A DNA stretch of 64,000 bases from Pseudomonas umsongensis (GTDB taxonomy: Bacteria; Pseudomonadota; Gammaproteobacteria; Pseudomonadales; Pseudomonadaceae), in assembly GCF_002236105.1 (NCBI RefSeq), contig NZ_NIWU01000005.1:124001-188000 (forward strand), in the 5' to 3' direction. Made by a program: the position numbers and the translations under genes. Of this stretch, positions 1-11,251 are shown piece by piece. Under the pieces are notes generated by a model. It saw only the letters and a list, made by a program, of their open reading frames with translations, did not search any database and was not told the DNA's origin. The stretch's first letter is position 1, and each line of letters starts with the position of its first letter.

Positions 1-331
1 CCGACACCATGTCTTCAGGCTCGGCGCCCGGATTAAGGTTTACGCCACGCAAAAATAGCAGCAGTTCGCTGTCCGAAAGCTGCAGGAGACGCGGGCGGGT
101 ATTTTCTTCCAGCAAGAGATCGCAGCTGAACTCACTCAGGCCGCTGGACTTGCGCAGCCAGGTCTGGGTTTGCGGGTGACTGCGATCCCAATGCAGCCAC
201 AGGCTTTCATGAGCCTGCAGCTGCAATTCGTCGAGTTCTGTCCGGGCTATCGAACGCGCACCGCCTTTACCATCCAGCACCAGGGCATGTACCAGCCCCC
301 ACTGCGCGTTTTCTTCCTCGAACATCCGCAT
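1..331 (-). CDS. cmaX: CmaX-like CorA-family transporter, N-terminal part (truncated by window edge)
   Basis: Only the first ~110 residues lie in the window; the frame is open to position 1. The visible part begins MRMFEEENAQWGLVHALVLD and continues with a WLHWDRSHPQTQTWL segment, which resembles the cytoplasmic N-terminal domain of ZntB/CmaX-type members of the CorA metal-transporter superfamily. The start could also be the Met at 325. In pseudomonads cmaX lies directly downstream of rraA, which supports the call; the membrane part and the family GxN motif are outside the window. Substrate (zinc or another divalent cation) is inferred from family only. Confidence 0.6.
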   Translation of the reverse strand, partial: MRMFEEENAQWGLVHALVLDGKGGARSIARTELDELQLQAHESLWLHWDRSHPQTQTWLRKSSGLSEFSCDLLLEENTRPRLLQLSDSELLLFLRGVNLNPGAEPEDMVS

Positions 332-359
332 TCCATTCTTCAAAAAAATCGGCCAGGAC

Positions 360-851
360 TTACTCAGGCATCGCAAGCGGGCTCGGCGAGATGATCACGC
401 CGTTGTTGTCCGCATAGAGGTAATGACCGGGATGAAAGGTCACGCCAGCGAAGGTCACGGCAACATTCAGGTCGCCAATACCACGCTTGTCGGTTTTCAT
501 CGGGTGGCTGGCCAACGCCTGGACCCCCAGATCGGTTTGCGCGATGACGTCGACGTCACGGATGCAACCGTAGATCACCATCCCTTCCCAGCCGTTTTTC
601 GCGGCTTTCTCGGCGATCATATCGCCCAGCAAAGCGCGACGCAGGGAGCCACCACCATCGACCACCAACACTTTGCCATTACCCTTGAGCTCGGCTTGCT
701 CCTTTACCAGCGAGTTGTCTTCGAAGCACTTGATGGTCACGATCTCGCCGCCGAAGGAATCCCGGCCACCGAAATTGCTGAACATCGGTTCCAGCACCTG
801 CACCAAATCCGGGTAGGCGTCGCACAGGTCAGGGGTGAGGTAATGGTTCAT
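360..851 (-). CDS. rraA: Ribonuclease E activity regulator RraA
   Basis: A 163-residue protein, the usual length of RraA, starting [20 protein letters not shown]. The central glycine-rich region ([20 protein letters not shown]) and the following [15 protein letters not shown] segment are the conserved family core, shared with HMG/CHA aldolase-like folds. Trimeric RraA binds RNase E and dampens its endoribonuclease activity; some homologues keep 4-hydroxy-4-methyl-2-oxoglutarate aldolase-type residues, so an aldolase side activity is possible. It is followed after 28 bp by cmaX on the same strand. A second RNase E regulator, rraB, occurs at 52.4 kb. Confidence 0.93.
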   Translation of the reverse strand: MNHYLTPDLCDAYPDLVQVLEPMFSNFGGRDSFGGEIVTIKCFEDNSLVKEQAELKGNGKVLVVDGGGSLRRALLGDMIAEKAAKNGWEGMVIYGCIRDVDVIAQTDLGVQALASHPMKTDKRGIGDLNVAVTFAGVTFHPGHYLYADNNGVIISPSPLAMPE

Positions 852-988
852 CGAGAAACTCCTGTAATTAGGAAGAAAGCACGAACATCACTACTGATTT
901 AGTCACAGAAAATGACCAGAACAGCTCAATGCGTCATATCTTAACTGCAACCCGACCAGAGCGAAATGCCCTTGATAGAGCGTCCAGC

Positions 989-1990
989 TTAGATCGCCGC
1001 GGCCAAATCCGCTTGATCACCGAGCAACGGCGTCTGCTGATCTGACAGCCAGCGAGCGACTAACGGCCAGACTTCAGCCTGGGCGGCTTTGCTGACCAAC
1101 ATCTCGACATGACCGAAATTATCGGCAAACCCCTGCTCACGCCCCAGGTTAATGAATTGCTTGTGCTCGCAACCCAACTGATCGAACAGCTTGCGACAAG
1201 CCCAGGCCGGGTCCTGATGATCGCCCGCGGCGCTCACCGCCAGCACCGGCATCCTGACCTCGGCCAGGCCCGCCCACCAGTCTTTGTCGGCATCGCCAAA
1301 GCGCCCGAACAGACCGTACCAGCGCATGCTTTCCAAGGCCAGGCCAATCGGCTCGTCCTCTGGGCCACGCTTGAGCCGTGAACCGGAGAGCTGGGCAAAG
1401 CGCTTGAGGATGAAACGACCGCTCCATTCCACCGGTGGAATCTTCAGCGGCCAGTAAGTGCGACTGACTTGCGTGCCAAAAAGCGCCGCGGACGCCACCA
1501 CGGGTTCGCCAATGTATTGGCCACCCAGCGCGGCCGCCAGGGTGATGCCGCCCAGCGAATGGCCGATCCAGTGCGGAACCTGGCCGCTTTGCTCGCGTAC
1601 GAAGGCGCCGATGGCTGGCAGGTCGTATCGTGCATAGTCGGCAACTCGGTTCTTGCGATAGCTCTGGTTGCGCCGGGAGAGGCCGTGACCGCGCATTTCC
1701 GCAATCCAGACATCGAACCCCTGGCGCGCCAGATAGGCACCCAGGCCCAGCCCCTTGGGGGAGAACCAGAAGCGTCGATTGGAAAAACTGCCGTGCAACA
1801 GGATCACCGGCACGCCACGGGATGCCGGTTCATCGGCCATGCCGAGGCGCGTCACCGCCAGTTCTACGGTGCCGTCCGGGCTGTTACCGGGTTTCAAGCG
1901 GTAGACATCTTCGCTCAGATCACCGCGGCGCTCGGCGCTGATCAGGGCGACAGGAAACAGGTTGCTGCTGCTTTGCATAATCTCTTGCAC
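989..1990 (-). CDS. Alpha/beta hydrolase (esterase/lipase-like)
   Basis: A 333-residue alpha/beta hydrolase. An HG motif (VILLHGSFSNRRFW) forms the likely oxyanion region near residue 65, and the nucleophile elbow GHSLGG gives the catalytic serine. A late VEML segment with a His (NFGHVEML) fits the catalytic histidine. No signal peptide is evident, so it is probably cytoplasmic. The next in-frame Met (residue 5, MQSSSNLF) is an alternative start. It lies between ppsA and rraA, the position of an uncharacterised esterase in other pseudomonads. Substrate unknown. Confidence 0.8.
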   Translation of the reverse strand: MQEIMQSSSNLFPVALISAERRGDLSEDVYRLKPGNSPDGTVELAVTRLGMADEPASRGVPVILLHGSFSNRRFWFSPKGLGLGAYLARQGFDVWIAEMRGHGLSRRNQSYRKNRVADYARYDLPAIGAFVREQSGQVPHWIGHSLGGITLAAALGGQYIGEPVVASAALFGTQVSRTYWPLKIPPVEWSGRFILKRFAQLSGSRLKRGPEDEPIGLALESMRWYGLFGRFGDADKDWWAGLAEVRMPVLAVSAAGDHQDPAWACRKLFDQLGCEHKQFINLGREQGFADNFGHVEMLVSKAAQAEVWPLVARWLSDQQTPLLGDQADLAAAI

Positions 1991-2052
1991 AAAAAAGGGC
2001 GGCTTCCAGAGGAGCCCGCCCTACTTGAATCTCAAAGGCTCCGCCCCACCCC

Positions 2053-2153
2053 TGTAGGAGCGAGCATGCTCGCGAAAAACGTCAAGACACCACGTTCATC
2101 CATGACAAACGCGTTATCGTTGACGTCCATCGCGAGCATGCTCGCCCCTACAA
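2053..2153. repeat. REP doublet, GTAGGAGC type
   Basis: Two inverted arms (GTAGGAGCGAGCATGCTCGCG and its complement with one mismatch) flank ~55 bp. The spacer contains ACGCGTTATCGTTGACG, which is the reverse complement of the spacer found in the copies at 25.6 and 48.8 kb, so the whole unit is repeated. It sits between the hydrolase and ppsA genes. Confidence 0.85.
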
Positions 2154-2182
2154 AGGCACGTGAGCGAGCCGTTCACACACCA

Positions 2183-4558
2183 TCAAGCCTGCGCTTGACC
2201 TTCCGCCAGGAAGAACCAGGTTTCCAGTACGGAATCAGGGTTCAGCGAAACGCTCTCGATGCCCTGCTCCATCAGCCACTTGGCCAGGTCAGGGTGGTCC
2301 GAAGGACCCTGGCCGCAAATGCCGATGTACTTGCCAGCCTTGTTACAGGCGGCAATGGCGTTGGCCAGCAGCTTCTTGACCGCAGGATTTCGCTCGTCGA
2401 ACAGGTGCGCGATGATCCCGGAGTCACGGTCCAGGCCCAGGGTGAGCTGGGTCAGGTCGTTGGAGCCGATGGAGAAACCGTCGAAGAATTCGAGGAACTC
2501 TTCCGCCAGGATCGCGTTGGACGGCAGCTCGCACATCATGATGACGCGCAGGCCGTTGTCGCCACGGGCCAGGCCGTTTTCGGCGAGCAGATCCACCACT
2601 TGGCTCGCTTCGCCCAGGGTACGGACGAACGGCACCATGATTTCGACGTTGGTCAGGCCCATCTCGTTGCGCACGCGCTTGAGGGCGCGACATTCGAGTT
2701 CGAAGCAGTCACGGAACGATTCGCTGATGTAACGCGAGGCGCCGCGGAAGCCCAGCATCGGGTTCTCTTCTTCCGGCTCGTAGAGCTTGCCGCCGATCAG
2801 GTTGGCGTATTCGTTGGACTTGAAGTCCGACAGACGCACGATGACCTTTTTCGGCCAGAACGCCGCTGCCAGGGTGCTGATGCCTTCGACCAGTTTCTCG
2901 ACGTAGAAGCCGACCGGGTCGTCGTAGCCAGCAATGCGCTTGTCGACGCTTTCCTTGATGTCTTGCGGCAGGCCGTCGTAGTTCAGCAGCGCTTTAGGGT
3001 GCACGCCGATCATGCGGTTGATGATGAACTCCAGGCGGGCCAGGCCCACACCGGCGTTCGGCAGCTGTGCGAAGTCGAAGGCGCGGTCCGGGTTGCCGAC
3101 GTTCATCATGATCTTGAACGGCAGATCCGGCATGGCGTCCACGGAGTTCTTCTTGATGTCGAAGCCCAGTTCGCCTTCGAAGATGAAACCGGTGTCGCCT
3201 TCAGCGCAGGAAACGGTCACGCCCTGGCCGTCTTTCAACAGCTGGGTAGCGTTGCCGCAACCGACCACGGCCGGGATACCCAGCTCACGGGCAATGATCG
3301 CCGCGTGGCAGGTACGACCGCCACGGTTGGTGACGATGGCGCTGGCGCGCTTCATGACCGGTTCCCAGTCCGGGTCGGTCATGTCCGATACCAGCACGTC
3401 GCCTGGCTGGACCTTGTCCATCTCGGACACGTCCTTGATGATGCGGACCTTGCCGGCGCCAATGCGCTGGCCAATGGCACGGCCTTCGACCAGCACGGTG
3501 CCGGTTTCCTTCAACAGGTAACGTTCCATGACGTTGGCCTGGGTACGGCTCTTCACGGTTTCCGGACGGGCCTGCACGATGTACAGCTTGCCGTCGTCAC
3601 CGTCCTTGGCCCACTCGATGTCCATCGGGCACTGGTAGTGCTTCTCGATGATCATCGCCTGCTTGGCCAGCTCGCTGACTTCGGCATCGGTCAGGCAGAA
3701 ACGCGCACGTTCAGCCTTGTCGACATCAACGGTCTTGACCGAACGACCGGCCTTGGCCTCGTCGCCGTAGATCATCTTGATGGCCTTGCTGCCCAGGTTG
3801 CGGCGCAGGATCGCCGGGCGACCGGCGGCCAGGGTGCCTTTGTGGACGTAGAACTCATCCGGGTTCACCGCGCCTTGTACGACGGTTTCACCCAGGCCGT
3901 AGGCGCCGGTGATGAACACCACGTCACGGAAGCCCGATTCGGTATCGAGGGTGAACATCACGCCGGCGGTGCCGGTTTCGGAGCGGACCATGCGCTGTAC
4001 GCCGGCCGACAGGGCTACCAACTTGTGGTCGAAGCCCTGGTGCACGCGATAGGAAATCGCGCGATCGTTGAAAAGGGAGGCGAACACTTCCTTGGCGGCA
4101 CGAATGACGTTTTCGACACCGCGGATGTTCAGGAAGGTTTCCTGCTGACCGGCGAAGGACGCATCGGGCAAGTCTTCGGCGGTAGCGGAAGAGCGCACGG
4201 CCACGGCCACGTCAGGGTTGCCTGCGGACAGCGCGGCGAACGCGGTGCGGATTTCGGTGTTCAGTTTTTCCGGGAACTCGGCTTCCATGATCCATTGGCG
4301 GATCTGGGCGCCGGTCTTGGCCAGGGCATTCACGTCGTCGACGTCCAGGGCATCCAGGGCGTCATGAATCTGCTGGTTCAGGCCGCTCAGTTCCAGGAAA
4401 TCACGATATGCCTGAGCGGTCGTGGCGAAGCCACCGGGTACCGATACACCGGCACCCGCAAGATTGCTGATCATCTCGCCCAGGGATGCGTTCTTGCCCC
4501 CCACATGCTCAACATCGTGTTTGCCGAGCTTATCGAGGGAAACTACGTACTCTACCAA
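2183..4558 (-). CDS. ppsA: Phosphoenolpyruvate synthase (pyruvate, water dikinase)
   Basis: A 791-residue three-domain enzyme that converts pyruvate and ATP to PEP, AMP and phosphate for gluconeogenesis. Residues 1-350 are the ATP-grasp-like nucleotide-binding domain ([21 protein letters not shown]). The central swivel domain has [15 protein letters not shown] with the phosphorylatable His near residue 418. The C-terminal TIM barrel holds the PEP-binding signature ([15 protein letters not shown] and the late [18 protein letters not shown]). It is divergent from ppsR, the kinase/phosphorylase that controls PEP synthase by threonine phosphorylation, an arrangement conserved in Pseudomonas. Confidence 0.97.
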   Translation of the reverse strand: MVEYVVSLDKLGKHDVEHVGGKNASLGEMISNLAGAGVSVPGGFATTAQAYRDFLELSGLNQQIHDALDALDVDDVNALAKTGAQIRQWIMEAEFPEKLNTEIRTAFAALSAGNPDVAVAVRSSATAEDLPDASFAGQQETFLNIRGVENVIRAAKEVFASLFNDRAISYRVHQGFDHKLVALSAGVQRMVRSETGTAGVMFTLDTESGFRDVVFITGAYGLGETVVQGAVNPDEFYVHKGTLAAGRPAILRRNLGSKAIKMIYGDEAKAGRSVKTVDVDKAERARFCLTDAEVSELAKQAMIIEKHYQCPMDIEWAKDGDDGKLYIVQARPETVKSRTQANVMERYLLKETGTVLVEGRAIGQRIGAGKVRIIKDVSEMDKVQPGDVLVSDMTDPDWEPVMKRASAIVTNRGGRTCHAAIIARELGIPAVVGCGNATQLLKDGQGVTVSCAEGDTGFIFEGELGFDIKKNSVDAMPDLPFKIMMNVGNPDRAFDFAQLPNAGVGLARLEFIINRMIGVHPKALLNYDGLPQDIKESVDKRIAGYDDPVGFYVEKLVEGISTLAAAFWPKKVIVRLSDFKSNEYANLIGGKLYEPEEENPMLGFRGASRYISESFRDCFELECRALKRVRNEMGLTNVEIMVPFVRTLGEASQVVDLLAENGLARGDNGLRVIMMCELPSNAILAEEFLEFFDGFSIGSNDLTQLTLGLDRDSGIIAHLFDERNPAVKKLLANAIAACNKAGKYIGICGQGPSDHPDLAKWLMEQGIESVSLNPDSVLETWFFLAEGQAQA

Positions 4559-4732
4559 GGTGATCTCTCCACTAACTGTGTTGGAAAAGCTCAGAAGCCG
4601 GCTGCTCGGGGGAGCATTTGCCAGCTGTATGGCCTGGACCTGGAAAATAAGTGAGAATGCGGGCCATTGGCGGCCGGCAAATCGCGCCTATCATATCCAA
4701 GAATGCTCATTAGCTTAAGGCCCAAGGTGCAA

Positions 4733-5551
4733 ATGAAACGATCTGCTTTCTTTATCTCCGATGGCACCGGCATTACCGCCGAAACCCTGGGTCAAAGCCT
4801 CCTGGCGCAGTTCGAAAACATTACCTTCAGCAAATTCACGCGGCCATACATCGACAGCGTGGAAAAAGCACGGGCCATGGTACAACAAATCAACAAAGCC
4901 GCCGAAACCGACGGCTTCCGTCCGATTATCTTCGACACCATCGTCAATCAGGACATTCGTGAGATCCTCGCAACTTCCAATGGTTTCATGATCGATATTT
5001 TCTCGACTTTCCTGGCGCCGCTTGAACAGGAACTGACCGAGCATTCTTCCTATACCGTGGGCAAATCCCACTCCATCGGTGCCAACACCAATTACATGGA
5101 GCGCATCGAGGCGGTGAACTTCGCCCTCGACAACGACGACGGTGCCCGCACGCACTATTACGACAAGGCCGACCTGATACTAGTGGGCGTGTCGCGTTGT
5201 GGTAAGACGCCGACGTGTCTGTACATGGCCATGCAATTCGGTATCCGCGCGGCCAACTACCCGCTGACCGAAGACGACATGGAACGCCTGCAACTGCCTA
5301 GCGCGCTACGTGCCCACCAGCACAAGTTGTTCGGCCTGACCATCGACCCGGACCGCCTCACCGCCATCCGCAACGAACGCAAGCCCAACAGCCGCTATTC
5401 GAGCTACGCCCAGTGCGAATTCGAAGTGCGCGAGGTGGAAAACCTGTTTCGCCGCGAGAACATTCCCAATATCAACTCCACGCATTTTTCGGTGGAAGAA
5501 ATTTCCGCGAAAATCCTGGTGGAGAAAGGTGTGGAGCGGCGGTTCAAGTAA
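4733..5551 (+). CDS. ppsR: PEP synthase regulatory protein (bifunctional kinase/pyrophosphorylase, PSRP)
   Basis: A 272-residue DUF299-family protein, starting [20 protein letters not shown]. The frame is open further upstream (to 4667), but this Met gives the standard family length and the conserved N-terminus. The P-loop [10 protein letters not shown] lies around residues 151-160. The enzyme uses ADP to inactivate PEP synthase by phosphorylating a threonine next to the catalytic His, and reverses this with phosphate to release pyrophosphate. Its divergent partner is ppsA, the likely target. Confidence 0.94.
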   Translation: MKRSAFFISDGTGITAETLGQSLLAQFENITFSKFTRPYIDSVEKARAMVQQINKAAETDGFRPIIFDTIVNQDIREILATSNGFMIDIFSTFLAPLEQELTEHSSYTVGKSHSIGANTNYMERIEAVNFALDNDDGARTHYYDKADLILVGVSRCGKTPTCLYMAMQFGIRAANYPLTEDDMERLQLPSALRAHQHKLFGLTIDPDRLTAIRNERKPNSRYSSYAQCEFEVREVENLFRRENIPNINSTHFSVEEISAKILVEKGVERRFK

Positions 5552-5573
5552 TTTTGTAGTGCCTGCCAGGTCG

Positions 5574-5660
5574 CCTTCGCGAGCAAGCCCGCTCCCACAT
5601 TCGATCGAGTTTCGCCGGGATGAATGCGATCAAATGTGGGAGCGAGCCTGCTCGCGAAGG
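5574..5660. repeat. REP doublet, GTGGGAGC type (inside-out orientation)
   Basis: Arms CTTCGCGAGCAAGCCCGCTC and GTGGGAGCGAGCCTGCTCGC are inverted around ~35 bp, with the GCTCGCGAAG ends outermost, opposite to the unit at 2.05 kb. It lies in the convergent space between ppsR and prpD and may serve as a 3' end stabiliser or attenuator. Confidence 0.85.
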
Positions 5661-5677
5661 AACGATAACGCGGTCTC

Positions 5678-7162
5678 CTAGATAACAAACATGTCTACAA
5701 ACCGGTTTACCGGTGTTGCCTCAAGCTTTTGCTGATCCTTGCACAGCTCGCAAATCTCCTCGCTACGCTGCGCGGTAAAGCGTGTCAGCAGGTTCGCCTT
5801 GAACTTGTCCTCCAACAACGGAATGCCCTCGGCACGGCGCCGACGATGGCCTATCGGGTACTCCACCACCACATTCCCGGTGCTGGACCCATCCTTGAAA
5901 AACACCTGCACGGCATTGGCAATCGACCGCTTGTCGGCTTCCAGGTATTCACGGGTGTAGTCCGGGTTTTCGACAATGACCATCTTGTCGCGCAGTACAT
6001 CGATGATGGGATGCGCCTTGTGGAAATCATCTTCGTAATACTCGGCCACCAGGTTGCCAAAGGCCAGTGGCACCGCGGTCATGTACTGGATGCAGTGATC
6101 GCGGTCGGCGGCATTTGCCAGCGGACCGACCTTGGAAATAATGCGAATCGCCGATTGCTGGGTGGTGATGACGATCCGGTCGATGTCATGCAGGCGATTA
6201 CGCACTTGGGGGTGCAGGATTACCGCGGCTTCACAGGCGGTTTGCGCGTGGAACTCGGCGGGAAAACTGATCTTGAACAGCACGTTCTCCATCACATAAC
6301 TGCCGTAAGGCCGCGAGAAGCTGAACTGGCGCTTGTCGTCAGGCTTGAGCGCCAGGTCGTTGTTGGTGTGGCTGAACAGTACGTCGTAAAAGCCCCACTG
6401 GTTGGCACTCAACACACCGGGGATGCCCATCTCGCCACGCATGGCAATGTCCGCCAGGCGCACTCCACGACTGGTTGCATCGCCCGCTGCCCAGGATTTG
6501 CGCGAGCCGGCATTCGGTGCATGGCGGTAGGTGCGCAATGCCTGGCCATCGGCGAACGCATGGGACAACGCTGAGAGCAATTGCCCGCGATTGGCGCCCA
6601 TGAGTTTGGCGGTGACCGCGGTCGAAGCGACTTTCACCAGGATGACGTGATCGAGGCCCACGCGGTTGAACGAGTTTTCCAGGGCGATCACGCCCTGAAT
6701 CTCATGGGCCATGATCATTGCTTCGAGCACCGTACGAACGGTCAGCGGTGACTCGCCATTGGCCAGGCGCTTTTGCGACAGGTGGTCGGCCACCGCGAGA
6801 ATCCCGCCGAGGTTATCCGACGGATGGCCCCATTCAGCGGCGAGCCAGGTGTCGTTGTAGTCGAGCCAGCGCACGATGCAGCCGATGTCCCACGCGGCCT
6901 TGACCGGATCAAGTCGATAGCTGGTGCCTGGTACGCGGGCGCCGAACGGCACGAAGGTGCCTTCGACCAAGGGCCCCAAGTGCTTGGTGCATTCGGGAAA
7001 ACGCAGGGCCAGCAAGCCGCAGCCCAAGGTATCGATCAGGCAGTTGCGCGCGGTATCCAGCGCCTCTTCGGATTCGATTTTGTAGTTGAGGACGTAATCG
7101 GCAATGTCCTGCAGGACCTGGTCGTAGTCGGGACGGTTGTTGAGGTCGACGTTGGCGCTCAT
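5678..7162 (-). CDS. prpD: 2-methylcitrate dehydratase PrpD
   Basis: A 494-residue MmgE/PrpD-family protein, which is the standard length when the start [20 protein letters not shown] is chosen; the frame stays open upstream across the repeat at 7.2 kb, but that extension has no family similarity. PrpD dehydrates 2-methylcitrate to 2-methyl-cis-aconitate in propionyl-CoA catabolism. Conserved segments include [15 protein letters not shown] near the N-terminus and [14 protein letters not shown] in the middle. It is the last gene of the prp operon and is separated from prpF by a long inverted repeat. Retaining prpD alongside acnD/prpF is common in Pseudomonas. Confidence 0.95.
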   Translation of the reverse strand: MSANVDLNNRPDYDQVLQDIADYVLNYKIESEEALDTARNCLIDTLGCGLLALRFPECTKHLGPLVEGTFVPFGARVPGTSYRLDPVKAAWDIGCIVRWLDYNDTWLAAEWGHPSDNLGGILAVADHLSQKRLANGESPLTVRTVLEAMIMAHEIQGVIALENSFNRVGLDHVILVKVASTAVTAKLMGANRGQLLSALSHAFADGQALRTYRHAPNAGSRKSWAAGDATSRGVRLADIAMRGEMGIPGVLSANQWGFYDVLFSHTNNDLALKPDDKRQFSFSRPYGSYVMENVLFKISFPAEFHAQTACEAAVILHPQVRNRLHDIDRIVITTQQSAIRIISKVGPLANAADRDHCIQYMTAVPLAFGNLVAEYYEDDFHKAHPIIDVLRDKMVIVENPDYTREYLEADKRSIANAVQVFFKDGSSTGNVVVEYPIGHRRRRAEGIPLLEDKFKANLLTRFTAQRSEEICELCKDQQKLEATPVNRFVDMFVI

Positions 7163-7239
7163 GTTCGATTCACTCGGCGGTGGTTCGTTGATGGGACCTC
7201 GGTTCAGGGCAATCTCAGTCTTATTATGGAAATGCGATC

Positions 7240-7330
7240 CCCTGTAGGAGCTGCCGCAGGCTGCGATCTTTTGATCTTGCTTTTTAAGATCAAGATCAAA
7301 AGATCGCAGCCTGCGGCAGCTCCTACAGGG
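7240..7330. repeat. Long perfect inverted repeat, GTAGGAGCTGCC...GCGATCTTTTGATC family
   Basis: Two arms of about 39 bp are perfect complements around a ~13-bp centre, so RNA from either strand would fold into a long hairpin. The arms start GTAGGAGCTGCCGCAGGC on the outside and end in a TTTTGATC stretch inside. Related copies lie at 12.57, 43.09 and 57.13 kb. This copy separates prpF from prpD and could attenuate prpD or protect the upstream message. Confidence 0.9.
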
Positions 7331-7341
7331 GGTTGTGTGAG

Positions 7342-8532
7342 TTAGAACGAGTCGCCTGGCACGCGGACAAAACCTTCCATCAACACCCGCGCACTGCGGC
7401 TCATGATGGCCTTTTTCACGGTCCACTCACCGTTCACCTGGCTGGCCTCGGCGCCGACGCGCAAGGTGCCTGAAGGGTGACCGAAGCGCACCGCATTGCG
7501 TTCTACACCGCCTGCCGCGAGGTTCACCAGCGTCCCGGAAATCGCTGCCGCCGTGCCGATGGCGACTGCCGCCGTGCCCATCATCGCGTGGTGCAACTTG
7601 CCCATGGACAGCGCGCGCACCAGCAGGTCGACATCGCCCGCCGCAACCGCTTTGCCGCTCGACGACACGTAGTCCGCAGGCTTGGCGACGAACGCCACCT
7701 TCGGCGTGTGCTGGCGCTTGGCCGCTTCGTCGATGTTGGAGATCAGGCCCATGCGCAGTGCGCCGTAGGCACGAATGGTTTCGAACATCAGCAATGCTTT
7801 TGGATCGCCGTTGATCGCGCCCTGCAACTCAGTGCCCTTGTAGCCGATGTCTTCGGCATTGACGAAAATGGTCGGGATGCCCGCGTTGATCAGGGTTGCC
7901 TTCAAGGTCCCGACGCCAGGCACTTCCAGGTCATCCACCAGATTGCCGGTAGGGAACATCGAACCCCCACCGCCCTCTTCCTCTGCTGCCGGATCGAGGA
8001 ATTCGACCTGCACTTCCGCCGCTGGAAAGGTCACGCCGTCGAGTTCGAAATCGCCGGTTTCCTGCACTTCACCGTTGGTGATCGGCACGTGGGCGATGAT
8101 GGTCTTGCCGATGTTGGCTTGCCATACGCGTACCACGGCGATGCCGTTGTGCGGGATGCGGCTGGCGTCCACCAGGCCATTGCTGATGGCGAACGAGCCG
8201 ACTGCAGCGGTCAGGTTGCCGCAATTGCCACTCCAGTCGACGAATGGTTTGTCGATCGACACTTGGCCGAACAGGTAGTCGACGTCGTGATCGGCCTTGG
8301 TGCTTTTCGACAGGATCACGGTTTTGCTGGTACTGGACGTCGCGCCGCCCATGCCGTCGATTTGCTTGTCGTAGGGATCGGGGCTGCCGATCACGCGCAG
8401 CAGCAATGCATCGCGAGCCGGGCCTGGGACCTGTGCCGCTTCGGGCAGGTCCTTGAGGCTGAAGAACACGCCTTTGCTGGTGCCGCCGCGCATGTAGGTG
8501 GCGGGAATTTTGATTTGCGGTGCGTGAGACAT
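7342..8532 (-). CDS. prpF: 2-methylaconitate cis-trans isomerase PrpF
   Basis: A 396-residue protein with the PrpF N-terminus ([17 protein letters not shown]) and the conserved [15 protein letters not shown] and [13 protein letters not shown] segments, a diaminopimelate-epimerase-like fold. It isomerises the trans-2-methylaconitate formed by AcnD to the cis form, allowing the AcnD/PrpF route to replace PrpD. It lies 56 bp downstream of acnD, as in other gammaproteobacterial AcnD-type prp operons. Confidence 0.95.
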   Translation of the reverse strand: MSHAPQIKIPATYMRGGTSKGVFFSLKDLPEAAQVPGPARDALLLRVIGSPDPYDKQIDGMGGATSSTSKTVILSKSTKADHDVDYLFGQVSIDKPFVDWSGNCGNLTAAVGSFAISNGLVDASRIPHNGIAVVRVWQANIGKTIIAHVPITNGEVQETGDFELDGVTFPAAEVQVEFLDPAAEEEGGGGSMFPTGNLVDDLEVPGVGTLKATLINAGIPTIFVNAEDIGYKGTELQGAINGDPKALLMFETIRAYGALRMGLISNIDEAAKRQHTPKVAFVAKPADYVSSSGKAVAAGDVDLLVRALSMGKLHHAMMGTAAVAIGTAAAISGTLVNLAAGGVERNAVRFGHPSGTLRVGAEASQVNGEWTVKKAIMSRSARVLMEGFVRVPGDSF

Positions 8533-8588
8533 GAGTGCTCCTTCAAAACAGACACGGGACTCAAAGTCCCGTGTCCATGCAGCGTGTG

Positions 8589-11183
8589 TTAAACGGCAAC
8601 CGCCGATTCTTCGAGGAAGTCCTGGGCAAAGCGTTGCAGCACTCCACCGGCCTCGTAGATCGACACTTCCTCAGCGGTGTCGAGGCGGCAGGTCACCGGC
8701 ACATCGACGCGCTCGCCGTTCTTGCGATGGATCACCAGCGTCAGCTCGGCACGTGGGGTGCGATCGCCGATCACGTCGTAGGTTTCGCTGCCGTCGATGG
8801 CCAGGGTGTGACGGTTGGTGCCCGGTTTGAACTCCAGTGGCAACACGCCCATGCCCACCAGGTTGGTGCGGTGGATACGTTCGAAACCTTCGGCCGCGAT
8901 CGCTTCCACACCCGCCAGCCGCACGCCTTTGGCTGCCCAGTCGCGGGATGAACCCTGACCGTAGTCGGCACCCGCGATAATAATCAGCGGCTGCTTGCGA
9001 TCCATGTAGGTCTCAATGGCTTCCCACATGCGCATCACTTTGCCTTCCGGCTCGACACGGGCCAGGGAGCCCTGCTTGACCTTGCCGTTTTCCACAACCA
9101 TTTCGTTGAACAGTTTCGGGTTGGCGAAGGTCGCGCGCTGCGCCGTCAAATGGTCGCCCCGATGAGTCGCGTAGGAGTTGAAGTCCTCTTCCGGCAGGCC
9201 CATTTTCGCCAGGTATTCGCCAGCGGCGCTGTCGAGCATGATCGCGTTCGACGGCGACAGGTGATCGGTGGTGATGTTGTCCGGCAGCACCGCCAGCGGG
9301 CGCATGCCCTTGAGCGGACGCGCGCCGGCCAGTGCGCCTTCCCAGTACGGCGGACGGCGGATGTAGGTGCTCATCTCGCGCCAGTCGTACAACGGCGCGA
9401 CTTTCGGGCCGGTGTCTTCGTGGATGGCGAACATCGGGATGTAGACCTGGCGGAACTGCTCCGGCTTCACCGAGGCTTTTACCACCGCGTCGATTTCTTC
9501 GTCGCTCGGCCAGATGTCCTTCAGGCGGATTTCCTTGCCGTCGACCACGCCCAGCACGTCTTTTTCGATGTCGAAACGAATGGTGCCGGCAATTGCGTAA
9601 GCGACCACCAATGGCGGCGAAGCCAGGAACGCTTGCTTGGCGTACGGGTGAATCCGCCCGTCGAAGTTGCGGTTGCCCGAAAGCACGGCGGTGGCGTACA
9701 GGTCGCGGTCGATGATCTCTTGCTGGATCACCGGGTCCAGTGCGCCGGACATGCCGTTGCAGGTGGTGCAAGCGAAGGCCACGACGCCGAAACCAAGCTG
9801 CTCCAGCTCATCGGTCAGGCCGGCTTCGTCGAGGTACAGGGCGACGGTTTTCGAGCCCGGTGCCAGGGACGACTTGACCCATGGCTTGCGGGTCAGGCCC
9901 AGCTTGTTGGCGTTGCGCGCCAGCAGGCCGGCAGCGATCACGTTGCGCGGGTTGCTGGTGTTGGTGCAGCTGGTGATGGCGGCGATGATCACCGCACCGT
10001 CCGGCATTTGGCCGGGTACATCGTCCCACTGACCGGAAATGCCTTTGGCCGCCAGGTCCGACACCGCCACACGGGCGTGCGGGTTGCTCGGGCCGGCCAT
10101 GTTGCGCACCACCGAGGACAGGTCGAAGGTCAGGCCGCGCTCGTATTGCGCGCCTTTCAGGCTGTCGGCCCACAGGCCCGTGGTCTTGGCGTAGTTCTCG
10201 ACCAGCTGCACCTGATCGTCTTCACGGCCGGTGAGCTTGAGGTAGTCGATGGTTTGCTGGTCGATGTAGAACATCGCCGCGGTGGCACCGTATTCCGGGG
10301 CCATGTTGGAGATGGTCGCGCGGTCGCCCAGGGTCAGGGCCGCGGCGCCTTCGCCGAAGAACTCCAGCCAGGCACCGACGACTTTTTGCTTGCGCAGGAA
10401 CTCGGTCAGCGCCAGCACCATGTCGGTGGCGGTGATGCCCGGCTGCAGTTTGCCGGTGAGCTCGACGCCGACGCTTTCCGGCAGGCGCATCCAGGAGGCG
10501 CGGCCGAGCATTACGCTTTCCGCTTCCAGGCCACCGACACCGATGGCGATCACGCCCAGCGCATCGACGTGCGGAGTGTGGCTGTCGGTGCCGACGCAGG
10601 TATCAGGGAACGCCACGCCGTCGCGCACCTGGATCACCGGAGACATTTTCTCCAAGTTGATCTGGTGCATGATGCCGTTGCCCGGCGGGATCACGTCGAC
10701 GTTCTTGAACGCCTTCTTGGTCCAGTTGATGAAGTGGAAACGGTCTTCGTTGCGACGGTCTTCGATGGCGCGGTTCTTCTCGAACGCCTCCGGATCGAAG
10801 CCACCGCGTTCGACGGCCAGGGAGTGGTCGACGATCAGTTGGGTTGGCACCACCGGGTTGACTTGCGCCGGGTCGCCGCCTTGCAGAGCGATAGCGTCAC
10901 GCAGGCCGGCGAGGTCGACCAGCGCGGTCTGGCCAAGAATGTCGTGGCACACCACACGGGCCGGAAACCAGGGGAAATCGAGGTCGCGCTTGCGCTCGAT
11001 GAATTGCTTCAGGGATTCGGTCAGCGTGGCCGGGTCACAGCGACGCACCAGGTTTTCCGCCAGCACGCGGGAGGTGTACGGCAGGGTGTCATAGGCGCCG
11101 GGCTGGATGGCCTCGACCGCCGCGCGGACGTCGAAGTAATCCAGGTGGCTGCCGGGCAGCGATTTACGGAATTCTGTGTTCAT
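8589..11183 (-). CDS. acnD: Fe/S-dependent 2-methylisocitrate dehydratase AcnD
   Basis: An 864-residue aconitase-superfamily protein. The 4Fe-4S cluster ligands are visible as ITSCTNTSNPRN and CTTCNGMSG, and the substrate-binding segment GVGGLEAESVMLGRASWM precedes them. The C-terminal swivel domain has GADYGQGSSRDWAAKG. It is shorter and distinct from AcnA (~900 residues), and its position between prpC and prpF identifies it as AcnD, which dehydrates 2-methylcitrate. A REP unit lies in the 189-bp gap to prpC. Confidence 0.96.
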   Translation of the reverse strand: MNTEFRKSLPGSHLDYFDVRAAVEAIQPGAYDTLPYTSRVLAENLVRRCDPATLTESLKQFIERKRDLDFPWFPARVVCHDILGQTALVDLAGLRDAIALQGGDPAQVNPVVPTQLIVDHSLAVERGGFDPEAFEKNRAIEDRRNEDRFHFINWTKKAFKNVDVIPPGNGIMHQINLEKMSPVIQVRDGVAFPDTCVGTDSHTPHVDALGVIAIGVGGLEAESVMLGRASWMRLPESVGVELTGKLQPGITATDMVLALTEFLRKQKVVGAWLEFFGEGAAALTLGDRATISNMAPEYGATAAMFYIDQQTIDYLKLTGREDDQVQLVENYAKTTGLWADSLKGAQYERGLTFDLSSVVRNMAGPSNPHARVAVSDLAAKGISGQWDDVPGQMPDGAVIIAAITSCTNTSNPRNVIAAGLLARNANKLGLTRKPWVKSSLAPGSKTVALYLDEAGLTDELEQLGFGVVAFACTTCNGMSGALDPVIQQEIIDRDLYATAVLSGNRNFDGRIHPYAKQAFLASPPLVVAYAIAGTIRFDIEKDVLGVVDGKEIRLKDIWPSDEEIDAVVKASVKPEQFRQVYIPMFAIHEDTGPKVAPLYDWREMSTYIRRPPYWEGALAGARPLKGMRPLAVLPDNITTDHLSPSNAIMLDSAAGEYLAKMGLPEEDFNSYATHRGDHLTAQRATFANPKLFNEMVVENGKVKQGSLARVEPEGKVMRMWEAIETYMDRKQPLIIIAGADYGQGSSRDWAAKGVRLAGVEAIAAEGFERIHRTNLVGMGVLPLEFKPGTNRHTLAIDGSETYDVIGDRTPRAELTLVIHRKNGERVDVPVTCRLDTAEEVSIYEAGGVLQRFAQDFLEESAVAV

Positions 11184-11251
11184 CGGTCAGGACTCGGTCA
11201 CGGTAGTTTCAAAGGGTGGGGCCTGGTACTTGGCTCGAATTCAACCCGATC

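Noticed and set aside
1469-4654. A 1061-codon open frame on the plus strand, antisense to ppsA and the hydrolase
   Set aside because: It is a GC-rich shadow: ppsA on the other strand has all family motifs, and the antisense product has no recognisable domain and no ribosome-binding site.
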